Below, piece by piece: positions 27,153 through 35,734 of a stretch of 48,652 nt of DNA. The DNA comes from Bacteroidota bacterium (GTDB lineage Bacteria; Bacteroidota; Bacteroidia; Cytophagales; Cytophagaceae): assembly GCA_023392125.1 (NCBI GenBank), contig JAEVZS010000003.1, positions 1 to 48,652 of the forward strand, given 5' to 3'. The notes under the pieces are model-generated. The model saw only the letters and a list, made by a program, of their open reading frames with translations. It ran no database searches and was not told the DNA's origin. The position numbers and the translations under genes are program-made. Position 1 is the first letter of the stretch, and every line of letters begins with the position of its first letter.

Positions 27153-28292
27153 ATGAACCTATTCGACGTTTACCCGCTGTTTTCCATTGAGCCCGTTCGT
27201 GCACAGGGTTCTTATTTATGGGATAAAGATGGCAATCAGTACCTGGATTTCTACGGAGGACACGCTGTGATTTCTATTGGCCATACACATCCGTATTATG
27301 TCAATAAGATTACTGAACAGCTAAACAAAATCTCTTTCTACTCCAACTCAGTCCAGATACCCTTGCAGAAGGAGCTTGCTGACAAGCTGGGCAGACTGTC
27401 AGGTTATACGGACTATGCGCTGTTTCTGTGCAATTCCGGAGCTGAGGCCAATGAAAACGCGCTCAAGCTTGCATCTTTCCACACCGGAAGAAAAAAAATC
27501 ATATCATTCAGCAAAGGATTTCACGGTCGTACTTCACTGGCTGTAGCTGTCACAGACGGAAGCTCCATGCAGGCTCCGGTCAACCAGACAGACAATGCCA
27601 TACTGCTTCCATTCAACGATGAAGCTGCTCTGGAAGCCGCTATGAATGACGAAGTAGCTGCTATCATTATTGAAGGTATGCAGGGAGTGGGAGGAGTAAA
27701 AATACCGACAGCGTCATTTTTGAACAAAATCCGCTCACTTTGTGATAAATTCGGCACCGTTCTGATTCTTGACGAAGTGCAATCCGGATATGGTCGTTCC
27801 GGTAAATTCTTTGCACATCAGCATTTCAATATCAAAGCCGATCTGATTACTACAGCCAAAGGCATGGGCAATGGATTTCCCATTGCAGGAGTTCTGATAA
27901 GTCCGGCTTTTAAAGCTTCGCACGGACTACTGGGAACTACTTTCGGAGGCAACCACCTGGCCTGCGCCGCCGGAGTAGCTGTGCTGGACGTAATCGAGCA
28001 AGAGAATCTGGTAAAGAATGCTGCTGAAATGGGCACCTATCTGATCAACCGGCTAAAAGATGTTCCGGGTGTCAGAGAAGTGCGCGCACTGGGACTTATG
28101 ATTGGTCTTGAACTGGAAATTCCCTGTGCAGAAATCCGAAGCGCGCTTCTGAAAGACCATGCAATATTCACCGGTTCTTCATCAGACAAAAATACGATAC
28201 GCCTGCTACCGGCGCTCAATATCAGTAAAGAAGAAGCTGACCTTTTCCTGAATGCGTTCAACGAAGTATTATCCAAAACACTGGTTAAATAG
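27153..28292 (+). CDS. argD: Acetylornithine/succinylornithine aminotransferase
   Basis: A 379-residue class III PLP aminotransferase that converts N-acylglutamate semialdehyde to N-acylornithine using glutamate. It has the cofactor-binding signatures CNSGAEANENALKLA and ILDEVQSGYGRSGKFFA, and the Schiff-base Lys236 in TTAKGMGNG. The start ATG lies 7 bases after the ACGTA repeats. The stop abuts the argF' start with no gap (TAG then ATG), so translation is coupled. Confidence 0.96.
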   Translation: MNLFDVYPLFSIEPVRAQGSYLWDKDGNQYLDFYGGHAVISIGHTHPYYVNKITEQLNKISFYSNSVQIPLQKELADKLGRLSGYTDYALFLCNSGAEANENALKLASFHTGRKKIISFSKGFHGRTSLAVAVTDGSSMQAPVNQTDNAILLPFNDEAALEAAMNDEVAAIIIEGMQGVGGVKIPTASFLNKIRSLCDKFGTVLILDEVQSGYGRSGKFFAHQHFNIKADLITTAKGMGNGFPIAGVLISPAFKASHGLLGTTFGGNHLACAAGVAVLDVIEQENLVKNAAEMGTYLINRLKDVPGVREVRALGLMIGLELEIPCAEIRSALLKDHAIFTGSSSDKNTIRLLPALNISKEEADLFLNAFNEVLSKTLVK

Positions 28293-29243
28293 ATGAGATA
28301 CTTTACCTCCGTAAATGACGTAGAGGATATTCCGGCACTCGTTGCCGATGCGATCGAGCTGAAAAAAAATCCATGGTCATACAGCCATCTGGGAAAAAAC
28401 AAAACGCTGGGGCTGATATTTCTGAATCCCAGCCTGCGGACAAGACTTAGTACCCAGCGGGCCGGACAAATGCTGGGCATGAACACTATGGTCATGAACT
28501 TTGATAAGGAAGGCTGGGCGCTTGAAACCAGACATGGTGTGATTATGAACGGAGATGCAGCCGAGCATGTCAGGGAAGCCGCCGCCGTCATGGGGCAGTA
28601 TGTTGATATCATAGGAATACGGTCCTTCCCCAAATTAAAAAACAGAGAGGAAGACTATTCCGATCAGATCATTGAGCAGTTTAAAAAGTACTCCGGTGTA
28701 CCGGTTATCAGCCTTGAGTCGGCAACGCTTCATCCCTGCCAGTCTCTGGCAGACCTCATGACTATTGAAGAGCTGAAAACCAAGGCAAGACCCAAAGTAG
28801 TTCTGACCTGGGCTCCTCACATAAAAAATCTCCCTCAGGCCGTACCGAACTCATTTGCGGAATGGATGAACAAAGCCGATGTTGATTTTGTCATTACACA
28901 TCCGCCGGGATATGAACTGGCTCCCCAGTTTGCCGGAGCAGCCAGCATGACATACAATCAGAAAGAAGCTTTTGAAGGCGCTGATTTCATATATGCAAAA
29001 AACTGGTCTTCCTACACCCATTACGGGCAGATTTTGTCTCAGGACCCTTCCTGGATGGTAGACAAAGAAAAAATGGATCTTACCAATAATGCAAAATTCA
29101 TGCATTGTCTGCCAGTACGCAGAAATCTGATAGTCAGCGACGAAGTAATTGACAGTCCTGCTTCTGTAGTAATACAGCAGGCCGGCAACAGACTATGGTC
29201 TGCACAGGCTGTTCTGAAAAAAATACTTGAATCCAATTTTTGA
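28293..29243 (+). CDS. argF': N-succinylornithine carbamoyltransferase (argF' type)
   Basis: A 316-residue carbamoyltransferase for the N-acylated arginine pathway of Bacteroidota. The carbamoyl-phosphate motif NPSLRTRLSTQ is at about 45-55, HPCQSLADL at about 147-155 and FMHCLPVRRN near the C-terminus. The substrate-discriminating loop reads GDAAEH, with Ala90 where acetylornithine enzymes have Glu92 (Xanthomonas) and the Bacteroides succinylornithine enzyme has Pro90. From memory, replacing that Glu with Ala, Ser, Pro or Val turns the acetyl enzyme toward succinylornithine, so succinyl specificity is predicted. It sits between argD and argB in a tight operon. Confidence 0.93.
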   Translation: MRYFTSVNDVEDIPALVADAIELKKNPWSYSHLGKNKTLGLIFLNPSLRTRLSTQRAGQMLGMNTMVMNFDKEGWALETRHGVIMNGDAAEHVREAAAVMGQYVDIIGIRSFPKLKNREEDYSDQIIEQFKKYSGVPVISLESATLHPCQSLADLMTIEELKTKARPKVVLTWAPHIKNLPQAVPNSFAEWMNKADVDFVITHPPGYELAPQFAGAASMTYNQKEAFEGADFIYAKNWSSYTHYGQILSQDPSWMVDKEKMDLTNNAKFMHCLPVRRNLIVSDEVIDSPASVVIQQAGNRLWSAQAVLKKILESNF

Positions 29244-29279
29244 TCATTCATCCGAAAAATAATATTTTCTGCTCAACAT

Positions 29280-30080
29280 ATGTCATCGGAAACCAAATTA
29301 TTCATCATTAAAATAGGCGGCAACGTTATTGATAATGAAGAAAGCCTCCGTTCATTTCTTCACTCCCTGGCCGGATTAAAAGAAAAATTCATACTGATAC
29401 ACGGGGGCGGAAAAGTTGCCACGGAAATCAGCAAGGGTCTTGGGATCGAAGCACAAATGGTGGATGGCAGACGAATCACCGATGCAGAAACATTAAAGAT
29501 CGTAACTATGGTATACGGCGGTCTGATCAACAAAAAAGTTGTAAGCCGCCTTCAGGCGCTGGGTACCAATGCGATTGGCCTTACAGGCGCCGATGCAAAC
29601 ATTATACTGGCAGACCAACGTCCGGTAAAAAACGGCATTGACTACGGATTTGTCGGTGATGTAAAACGGGTGAACGGTGAAATACTGGCCAGCCTCCTTA
29701 CCGCTGGTCTGCAGCCGGTTATTGCCCCGCTTTCGCATGATGGTCAAGGCAATATACTCAATACTAATGCCGATACCATTGCCTCTACTATTGCCGTTGC
29801 TATGTCAGAGCATTTCGAAACCCATCTTGTGTATTGTTTTGAGCTGAAAGGGGTTCTGAGCGATATCAATGACAAAGAGTCGGTCATCTCCCGGATTGAT
29901 CCGGTCAGATACGATGCTTTGAAAGCAGATGGTGTGATCGCCAAAGGAATGATTCCTAAAATGGATAACTCATTTGATGCCATACAGGCAGGTGTAAAAT
30001 CCGTAATTATATGCCATGCCGACGACATCAGTGACATAATTAATACCGGTGCCTCCAAAGGCACCAGACTAAACGCTTAA
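29280..30080 (+). CDS. argB: N-acetylglutamate kinase (or N-succinylglutamate kinase)
   Basis: A 266-residue amino acid kinase of the second step, phosphorylating N-acylglutamate with ATP. It has the N-terminal KIGGNVIDN strand, the glycine-rich loop IHGGGKVATEISKGLG, a DGRRITDAETL segment and the C-terminal AKGMIPKMDNSFDA motif. The protein is on the short side for the family and lacks the N-terminal helix seen in arginine-inhibited hexameric enzymes, so arginine feedback may act elsewhere. It starts 36 bases after argF'. Confidence 0.95.
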   Translation: MSSETKLFIIKIGGNVIDNEESLRSFLHSLAGLKEKFILIHGGGKVATEISKGLGIEAQMVDGRRITDAETLKIVTMVYGGLINKKVVSRLQALGTNAIGLTGADANIILADQRPVKNGIDYGFVGDVKRVNGEILASLLTAGLQPVIAPLSHDGQGNILNTNADTIASTIAVAMSEHFETHLVYCFELKGVLSDINDKESVISRIDPVRYDALKADGVIAKGMIPKMDNSFDAIQAGVKSVIICHADDISDIINTGASKGTRLNA

Positions 30081-30098
30081 AAAGCACATTTTTCACCA

Positions 30099-30116
30099 GT
30101 CCCGATAAATCGGGAC
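30099..30116. repeat. 18-base inverted repeat before argE
   Basis: GTCCCGAT (30099-30106) pairs with ATCGGGAC (30109-30116) around AA, 17 bases before the argE start. There is no T run, so termination is unlikely. It may be an mRNA processing or stability element, or one copy of a short dispersed repeat. Confidence 0.6.
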
Positions 30117-30132
30117 ACATAGATCTTATATC

Positions 30133-31200
30133 ATGAAAGAACTGAGTCAATTGCAGCAGGATGCGATAGAGCTTCTGAAGCAGCTCATCAGAACTGAATC
30201 GTTCAGTAAGCAGGAAGATAAAACCGCTGAACTGATCAATCAATTCCTGACTGAGAGAGGCGTAAAAACCGAGCGTCTCAAGAACAATGTCTGGGCTTTT
30301 AACAAGTATTACCACCCGGACAAGCCGACAATACTGCTCAACTCACACCATGATACTGTCAAGCCCAATCCCGGATATACCAATGATCCGTTTGACCCTA
30401 TCCTAAAGGATGGCAAGCTGTATGGCCTGGGCAGTAATGATGCCGGCGGATGTCTTGTATCGCTTATGGCAACATTCCTTCATTTCTATCCATTGGAAAA
30501 TCTGAAATACAACTTCGTATACGCTGCTACTGCAGAAGAAGAGATTTCCGGATTTGACGGGCTGGAACTGGTTTATCCCAAGCTGGGCAAAATTGACTTT
30601 GCCATTGTCGGCGAACCAACAACCATGGATATCGCTGTTGCGGAAAAGGGCCTGATGGTTCTTGACTGTACTGCCAAAGGCAAAGCCGGTCACGCGGCAA
30701 GAGAGGAAGGAGATAACGCCATATACAAAGCGCTCAAGGACATAGAATGGATACGCAATTACCGGTTTGAGAAAGTAAGCCCGCATCTGGGACCGATGAA
30801 GATGTCCGTAACTATTATCAATGCAGGTTATCAGCACAATGTGGTTCCTGAAAACTGTACATTCACCATTGATGTCCGCATCACGGAAATGTATAAAAAT
30901 GAAGAAGTGCTGAAAATCATCGAAGACAATATTGATTCGGAAGTGAAGCCAAGATCTGTCAGGCTGAGACCTTCATTTATTGATCCCAAGCATCCGCTGG
31001 TGCTTTCGGCAATCAAGTACGGAGCAAATCCGTATGGTTCTCCTACGACCTCCGACCAGGCGCTTGTTCCTGTTCCTTCAGTCAAAATGGGACCGGGAAA
31101 ATCCGAACGGAGCCACACTGCCAATGAATACATCTGGCTCAGTGAAATAGAGGAAGGTATTGACAGATATATAAAAATACTTAGCGATATAGTTATATAA
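30133..31200 (+). CDS. argE: N-acyl-citrulline/ornithine deacylase, M20 family
   Basis: A 355-residue zinc amidohydrolase. Metal-site residues of the M20 family are in order: His72-x-Asp74 in SHHDTV, Asp103 in SNDAGG, the catalytic Glu135-Glu136 in TAEEE, Glu161 in GEPT and a C-terminal His in RSHTANE. In Bacteroidota the enzyme would remove the acyl group from N-acyl-citrulline after ArgF'. It is the last gene before a strong terminator; argH lies beyond an oppositely oriented effector/immunity pair. Confidence 0.92.
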   Translation: MKELSQLQQDAIELLKQLIRTESFSKQEDKTAELINQFLTERGVKTERLKNNVWAFNKYYHPDKPTILLNSHHDTVKPNPGYTNDPFDPILKDGKLYGLGSNDAGGCLVSLMATFLHFYPLENLKYNFVYAATAEEEISGFDGLELVYPKLGKIDFAIVGEPTTMDIAVAEKGLMVLDCTAKGKAGHAAREEGDNAIYKALKDIEWIRNYRFEKVSPHLGPMKMSVTIINAGYQHNVVPENCTFTIDVRITEMYKNEEVLKIIEDNIDSEVKPRSVRLRPSFIDPKHPLVLSAIKYGANPYGSPTTSDQALVPVPSVKMGPGKSERSHTANEYIWLSEIEEGIDRYIKILSDIVI

Positions 31201-31225
31201 CTTAAACTTGCCGCAGATTCAACAG

Positions 31226-31260
31226 AAAGCCCGTGCTCTTTATACAGCACGGGCTTTTTT
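31226..31260. terminator. Bidirectional terminator after argE
   Basis: A 12-bp perfect stem AAAGCCCGTGCT (31226-31237) with AGCACGGGCTTT (31246-31257) and an 8-base loop ends in six T on the plus strand and TTTCTGTT on the minus strand. It separates argE from the convergent immunity gene. Confidence 0.92.
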
Positions 31261-31262
31261 AT

Positions 31263-31667
31263 TCATTCCGCAATCAGATCGCCGTCATATTTTTTCACCA
31301 GCTCCTGCAGCTCCCGGCTGTGATAAAAATCCAGACACTTCATTACGGTCAGTGATCTGTTGTACTTGCTTCTATAGACTGTATCCGCATAAGCCGAAGC
31401 AGCCTCAAATACCGCTTCGAAAGCTTCCATACCATAATCACTGTTTTCAACATACGCTGCCACACTTCCATCATCTTCCATAGCCTTTTTCATAAGCACA
31501 GATCCGTGCCCCATACAGGCACAGAATGCCGCGTTTTTCAATTTCAGACGCTCACGCTCCTGCTCCACCTTATGGACTTCCTGCTCTTTTTCTTTTGAAG
31601 CAGTATCCTGCGTGCATGATCCAATCAGCAAGCTGCCTGACAGGATAGCAAGTATCTTTATATTCAT
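31263..31667 (-). CDS. Tai4-like T6SS immunity lipoprotein
   Basis: A 134-residue lipoprotein with signal and lipobox LLIGSC (Cys18). The mature part resembles Tai4 immunity proteins: a CACMGHGSVLMKKAM segment, then a C-terminal MKCLDFYHSRELQELVKKY that matches the family's conserved KC-D-YH-S-L pattern. Tai4 proteins sit in the periplasm and block the Tae4 amidase, which fits a lipoprotein here. ATG 31667 is chosen because it begins the signal peptide and lies 8 bases after the Tae4 stop; ATG 31691 would overlap Tae4. It is the downstream partner of the Tae4 gene. Confidence 0.75.
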   Translation of the reverse strand: MNIKILAILSGSLLIGSCTQDTASKEKEQEVHKVEQERERLKLKNAAFCACMGHGSVLMKKAMEDDGSVAAYVENSDYGMEAFEAVFEAASAYADTVYRSKYNRSLTVMKCLDFYHSRELQELVKKYDGDLIAE

Positions 31668-31675
31668 GATTTGAC

Positions 31676-32137
31676 TTATTCTAATACCCATAATGAAACC
31701 TTGTCTGACTGTGAGAAATAATCGCCATACAACGCCTTGCTGCCATCCCAGAAAGTAAAATGCCCGGTAGCATCACGCCATTGCGATACATGAAACTGGA
31801 TAATACCTTTTTTCCCTGCAAAAAGGCTCCTGTTATTACCTTCTATATCCGGATTTCCATACTGATCTTTCATATACTCAGCAAATATCCGTACTCTGTA
31901 TATGTACCAGGCTCCGTCTGATCCGGAGCCGGTCTGATTTCGGATATACGGAATTTTTACCCCGCCTCTGTTGAAGCCATAGCACATCCGAAGGGTGCAG
32001 GTATTCTGAAAAGCCTCGGGATTGGTCTGATAGTTGGCATAGACCTTTCCACCTATTTTTTTATAGACCTGCTCCACTGTAAAACCTTCTCCCGGATAAG
32101 CAGATGAAACAGTCAGATATAAAGGACGATTGGACAT
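31676..32137 (-). CDS. Tae4-family T6SS amidase effector
   Basis: A 153-residue NlpC/P60-like peptidoglycan amidase resembling type VI secretion effector Tae4. The catalytic Cys47 lies in NTCTLRMCYGFNRGG and His126 in GHFTFWDG, with Asp131 as likely third residue. A second Cys at 52 is nearby. No signal peptide is present, as expected for an effector delivered by a secretion machine. Tae4 cuts cross-linked peptide stems. No T6SS genes are in this window, so it is an orphan pair with the lipoprotein downstream. It lies on the minus strand between argE and argH. Confidence 0.85.
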   Translation of the reverse strand: MSNRPLYLTVSSAYPGEGFTVEQVYKKIGGKVYANYQTNPEAFQNTCTLRMCYGFNRGGVKIPYIRNQTGSGSDGAWYIYRVRIFAEYMKDQYGNPDIEGNNRSLFAGKKGIIQFHVSQWRDATGHFTFWDGSKALYGDYFSQSDKVSLWVLE

Positions 32138-32294
32138 ATTTGGTTTACGTTAAAAAATCACTCATAATAAACATCATATATCGCAAAAATCCCAAAAAAC
32201 TCCTTGCATTTTTTGCTTATTGCCCTGCTGATCCCCCTACTTAGTACATTATTTACTATCTTGCAATACCAAAATCTAACCGAAACAAACAAAA

Positions 32295-33626
32295 ATGAAA
32301 CTCTGGCAAAAGGATACAAACGTAAATAAGGAAATCGAGAAATTCACCATAGGAAGAGACCGGGAGATGGACATGATGCTGGCCGAATTTGACGTACTTG
32401 GATCGCTTGCCCATACTGCCATGCTGGAGTCCGTCGGCTTGCTGACCAGAGAAGAGCTGGACACGCTTCATCAGGCCCTGAAACAGATTCACACAGAGAT
32501 CAAGGCGGGCCTCTTTTCTATTGAGGAAGGCGTAGAAGACGTACACTCTCAGGTTGAGCTGCTCCTAACGCGCCGTCTCGGGGAAGTCGGAAAGAAAATA
32601 CATAGCGGACGTTCCCGCAATGATCAGGTTTTGCTTGATCTGAAGCTATTTACCAGAGATGCCATTGAACAGGTGGTACTTGGAGTAAAAACACTTTTCG
32701 AACAACTCATACAGCAGGCTGATCAGTACAAAAATCATCTTTTGCCCGGTTATACCCACCTTCAGATCGCTATGCCTTCTTCCTTCGGGCTCTGGTTCGG
32801 AGCTTATGCGGAGAGTCTTGCCGATGATCTGAATATGCTGCTTGCCGCATACAAAATCGCCAATAAAAATCCATTGGGCTCTGCTGCCGGTTACGGTTCA
32901 TCCTTTCCGTTAAACCGTACTATGACGACCAGCCTTCTGGGATTTGACGACCTGAACTACAATGTGGTGTACGCCCAGATGGGACGTGGTAAAACAGAAA
33001 AGAATGTTGCTTCTGCCATTGCCTCGGTAGCCTATACGCTTTCCAAAATGGCGATGGATGTAACATTGTACATGAATCAGAATTTCGGGTTTATTACCTT
33101 CCCGGACGAGCTTACTACCGGATCAAGCATCATGCCCCACAAAAAGAATCCGGATGTATTTGAGCTGATCCGGGCAAAATGCAACAAAATCCAGGCCCTA
33201 CCCAATGAAATCACCTTACTGTGCAATAACCTGCCCAGCGGATATCACAGAGATCTCCAGATTATCAAGGAAAACTTTCTTCCTGCGTTCAGTGACCTGA
33301 TTGACTGTCTGAACCTTGCCGGATACATGCTGAAGCATATCAAGGTTAAAGACGGTATTCTCAATGATGATAAATACAAATACCTTTTCTCTGTAGAGGT
33401 TGTCAACAAGCTTGTGCTGGATGGGATGCCATTCCGTGATGCGTATAAAGAAGTCGGAAAAATGATTGAAGAAAACAGATTCGAAGCACAGCATCAGGTA
33501 AAACATACCCATGAAGGAAGCATTGGCAATCTGTGCCTTGAAGAAATAAAGGTTCAGTTTAACGAACTGTATCAACTGTTCAATTTTGACAAAGTTGCCT
33601 ATCGGATCAACCACTTATTGAAATAG
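32295..33626 (+). CDS. argH: Argininosuccinate lyase
   Basis: A 443-residue fumarase-superfamily enzyme that splits argininosuccinate to arginine and fumarate. The signature loop GSSIMPHKKNP is at residues 276-286, with the catalytic Ser in GSS. Earlier motifs DVHSQVE, HSGRSRNDQV and PGYTHLQIAMP are intact. It is the final pathway gene, separated from argE by the effector pair. A TATCTTGC-like box at about 32263 may start its own transcript. Confidence 0.97.
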   Translation: MKLWQKDTNVNKEIEKFTIGRDREMDMMLAEFDVLGSLAHTAMLESVGLLTREELDTLHQALKQIHTEIKAGLFSIEEGVEDVHSQVELLLTRRLGEVGKKIHSGRSRNDQVLLDLKLFTRDAIEQVVLGVKTLFEQLIQQADQYKNHLLPGYTHLQIAMPSSFGLWFGAYAESLADDLNMLLAAYKIANKNPLGSAAGYGSSFPLNRTMTTSLLGFDDLNYNVVYAQMGRGKTEKNVASAIASVAYTLSKMAMDVTLYMNQNFGFITFPDELTTGSSIMPHKKNPDVFELIRAKCNKIQALPNEITLLCNNLPSGYHRDLQIIKENFLPAFSDLIDCLNLAGYMLKHIKVKDGILNDDKYKYLFSVEVVNKLVLDGMPFRDAYKEVGKMIEENRFEAQHQVKHTHEGSIGNLCLEEIKVQFNELYQLFNFDKVAYRINHLLK

Positions 33627-33632
33627 AACCGG

Positions 33633-33663
33633 TAAAAGAGCGTTTTTATCAGACGGTCTTTTA
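33633..33663 (+). terminator. Possible terminator after argH
   Basis: TAAAAGA (33633-33639) pairs with TCTTTTA (33657-33663); the next two bases also pair past one mismatch. A TTTTC tail follows. The stem is AT-rich and weak. Confidence 0.4.
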
Positions 33664-33690
33664 TTTTCTACCTATTTACCTTATCCTGAC

Positions 33691-34155
33691 ATGAAAAAAT
33701 TTTTCCTGTTTACTGCCATTCTTTTTGCTTTTATATCCTGCAACAGACATACCATTGATCCGGATACTGATCAGATGCAGTTTTCCGCTACAGTCGATGA
33801 TTATATATTTACCAGTCCTGAAGTAGAATTTGCTATCGTAAACAATCAGCGGCTTACCATCACCGCCAGAGACGGAAACCGACTTATCATTCTTGGTACG
33901 TCATGGCCTGTCGATCCGGGAACCTATGTACTCAATTATGCTGATCCATACCGAAGCCAGCATTTTTACGGGCTGTACAACTATGCTTCCATGGATTATT
34001 TCACCGATGACCATACCGGCGAGATTACCATTCATACCGTACGATCCGAAAACAACAAGATTGTCGAGCTGACCGCGTCCTTCGCTTTTGAAGGATTTTC
34101 GCTGACGAATGACCATGTACTCGTCACTACAGGCAGAATAAGATACGGGGAGTAA
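33691..34155 (+). CDS. Hypothetical lipoprotein
   Basis: A 154-residue protein with signal and lipobox FAFISC (Cys17). The mature domain is beta-rich: MQFSATVDDYIF, then RLTITARDGNRLIIL, then GTYVLNYADP and ITIHTV. This pattern recalls small DUF6252-type Bacteroidota lipoproteins, but the match is weak and no function is inferred. It stands between argH and the metal permease without close coupling to either. Confidence 0.65.
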   Translation: MKKFFLFTAILFAFISCNRHTIDPDTDQMQFSATVDDYIFTSPEVEFAIVNNQRLTITARDGNRLIILGTSWPVDPGTYVLNYADPYRSQHFYGLYNYASMDYFTDDHTGEITIHTVRSENNKIVELTASFAFEGFSLTNDHVLVTTGRIRYGE

Positions 34156-34235
34156 AAATATCCATACAAATCGGGTATACCTGGCCGGCTTCTGACTGAT
34201 AAAAAACGTATATTTACCTTCTGGACGATAGTTAA

Positions 34236-35129
34236 ATGACTCAAAACGATCTGGAAATTATCATTACCGGCTGTCTGGTTTCCTTTTGTTGCAGCATTCC
34301 CGGCTGCTTTCTTATTCTAAGAAGGATGGCCATGATAGGTGATGCTATTTCGCACGCAGTGCTCCCGGGTATCGTTATTGCCTATTTGCTGGCCGGAGGA
34401 ACCAGAGATTCAGTCTTTATGCTCACAGGCGCTGCGGTTCTGGGTCTGGTTACTACCTTCATGATCGAAACGTTTCACCGCAAAGTCCGGATTCAGGAAG
34501 ATGCTGCTATCGGCATTACCTTCACTACCCTTTTTGCGCTTGGCGTTATTCTGGTATCAGCTTTTGCCGGCAATGTAGATCTGGATCAGGAATGTATACT
34601 GTACGGAGAAATTGCGCTCAGCCCCTTCGAACGGTTATATACCGGAGCAGGTACAGATCTGGGCCCTCTTTCTTTCTGGACGATGGGTGCCGTATTGCTT
34701 ATTATTCTGGTTTTTGTTATTTCAGGTTACAAGGAATTGTTTCTCACGACCTTTGATCCGGCTTATGCTGCAGCCCTGGGATTATCTGTACTTACCTGGC
34801 ATTATCTTCTTATGGGATTTGTCTCCCTGGCAACCGTGGCTGCCTTCAAATCCGTTGGAGCCATACTGGTAGTAGCTTTTCTTGTTGCTCCCGCAGCTAC
34901 TGCCCACCTGCTGACTGACAGCTTTCCGCGTATGCTTCTGTATTCGTGTATAGCGGGTATGATCGCCTGCATAGGTGGCTATATGCTGGCCGTATGGATC
35001 AACGGATCTGTAGCCGGAGGAATGGCCACTTTTTGCGGTATTATTTTTGTGCTTGCCTACCTGTTTTCCCCATCTCAGGGTATACTGACCCGGAAACTAC
35101 GGAGCAGCAAAATCGAACATTCAAATTAA
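34236..35129 (+). CDS. Metal ABC transporter permease (ZnuB/MntB type)
   Basis: A 297-residue ABC-3 family permease with about 8 helices. Landmarks are CSIPGCFLILRRMAMIGDAISHAVLPG near the start, MIETFHRKVRIQEDAAIGI after helix 3 and SVGAILVVAFLVAPAATAHLLTDS near the C-terminus. It would pair with an ATPase and a binding protein to import zinc, manganese or iron, but neither gene is nearby. The only other subunit in view is the DtxR-fused permease at 19923. In related genomes, from memory, the two permeases are adjacent, so this system appears split. The thioredoxin-like gene follows by 36 bases. Confidence 0.87.
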   Translation: MTQNDLEIIITGCLVSFCCSIPGCFLILRRMAMIGDAISHAVLPGIVIAYLLAGGTRDSVFMLTGAAVLGLVTTFMIETFHRKVRIQEDAAIGITFTTLFALGVILVSAFAGNVDLDQECILYGEIALSPFERLYTGAGTDLGPLSFWTMGAVLLIILVFVISGYKELFLTTFDPAYAAALGLSVLTWHYLLMGFVSLATVAAFKSVGAILVVAFLVAPAATAHLLTDSFPRMLLYSCIAGMIACIGGYMLAVWINGSVAGGMATFCGIIFVLAYLFSPSQGILTRKLRSSKIEHSN

Positions 35130-35165
35130 GACACTGGTTATATACAACTTCCTAACAACTATTTT

Positions 35166-35732
35166 ATGCGATCAATCAACTACTTAGCAGTCATATCAAC
35201 ACTTGTACTATTTTTATCCTGCTCTCTGAAAAACACAGGCCAGAGTAATACCAGTGAAGGTTCAAAAAAAGAGATCAATCCGCGGCAAATAGAAAAGTCG
35301 GATAAAATTGTATGGCTTTCCTATGACGAAGCCGTTGAGCTATCCCGCAAAAAACCTAAGAAGATTTTTGTGGATGTGTATACCAGCTGGTGCGGCTGGT
35401 GCAAACGAATGGACGCTACTACGCTTCAGGACCCTGCTATTGTAGATTATATGAATGAAAAATTCTACGCGGTAAAACTCAATGCCGAAAGCAATAAAAA
35501 AGTCACGTATAAAGGCACTGAAATGACTGAACAGCAGCTGGCATCCAGAATATTCCGGGCAAGCGGTTATCCGACGACTGTTTACCTTACGCCGGATGAA
35601 GAACTGTTACAACCGATCCCGGGCTATCTTGACGTTGACATGTTGAATAAAATATTGCATTTTTACGGAGACGAACATTTTAAGACTACAAGCTGGGATC
35701 GATTCAGTAAGTCTTTTAACGCCAACGAATAA
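35166..35732 (+). CDS. Thioredoxin-like lipoprotein
   Basis: A 188-residue protein with signal and lipobox LFLSC (Cys19), followed by a thioredoxin-fold domain. The redox motif is Cys76-Gly-Trp-Cys79 in SWCGWCKRM, and the cis-Pro loop SGYPTTVYL is present. It would act as a disulphide reductase or isomerase on the outside of a membrane. The stop is 2 bases before the mnmE start, so the two are translationally coupled, though no shared role is evident. Confidence 0.85.
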   Translation: MRSINYLAVISTLVLFLSCSLKNTGQSNTSEGSKKEINPRQIEKSDKIVWLSYDEAVELSRKKPKKIFVDVYTSWCGWCKRMDATTLQDPAIVDYMNEKFYAVKLNAESNKKVTYKGTEMTEQQLASRIFRASGYPTTVYLTPDEELLQPIPGYLDVDMLNKILHFYGDEHFKTTSWDRFSKSFNANE

Positions 35733-35734
35733 TC

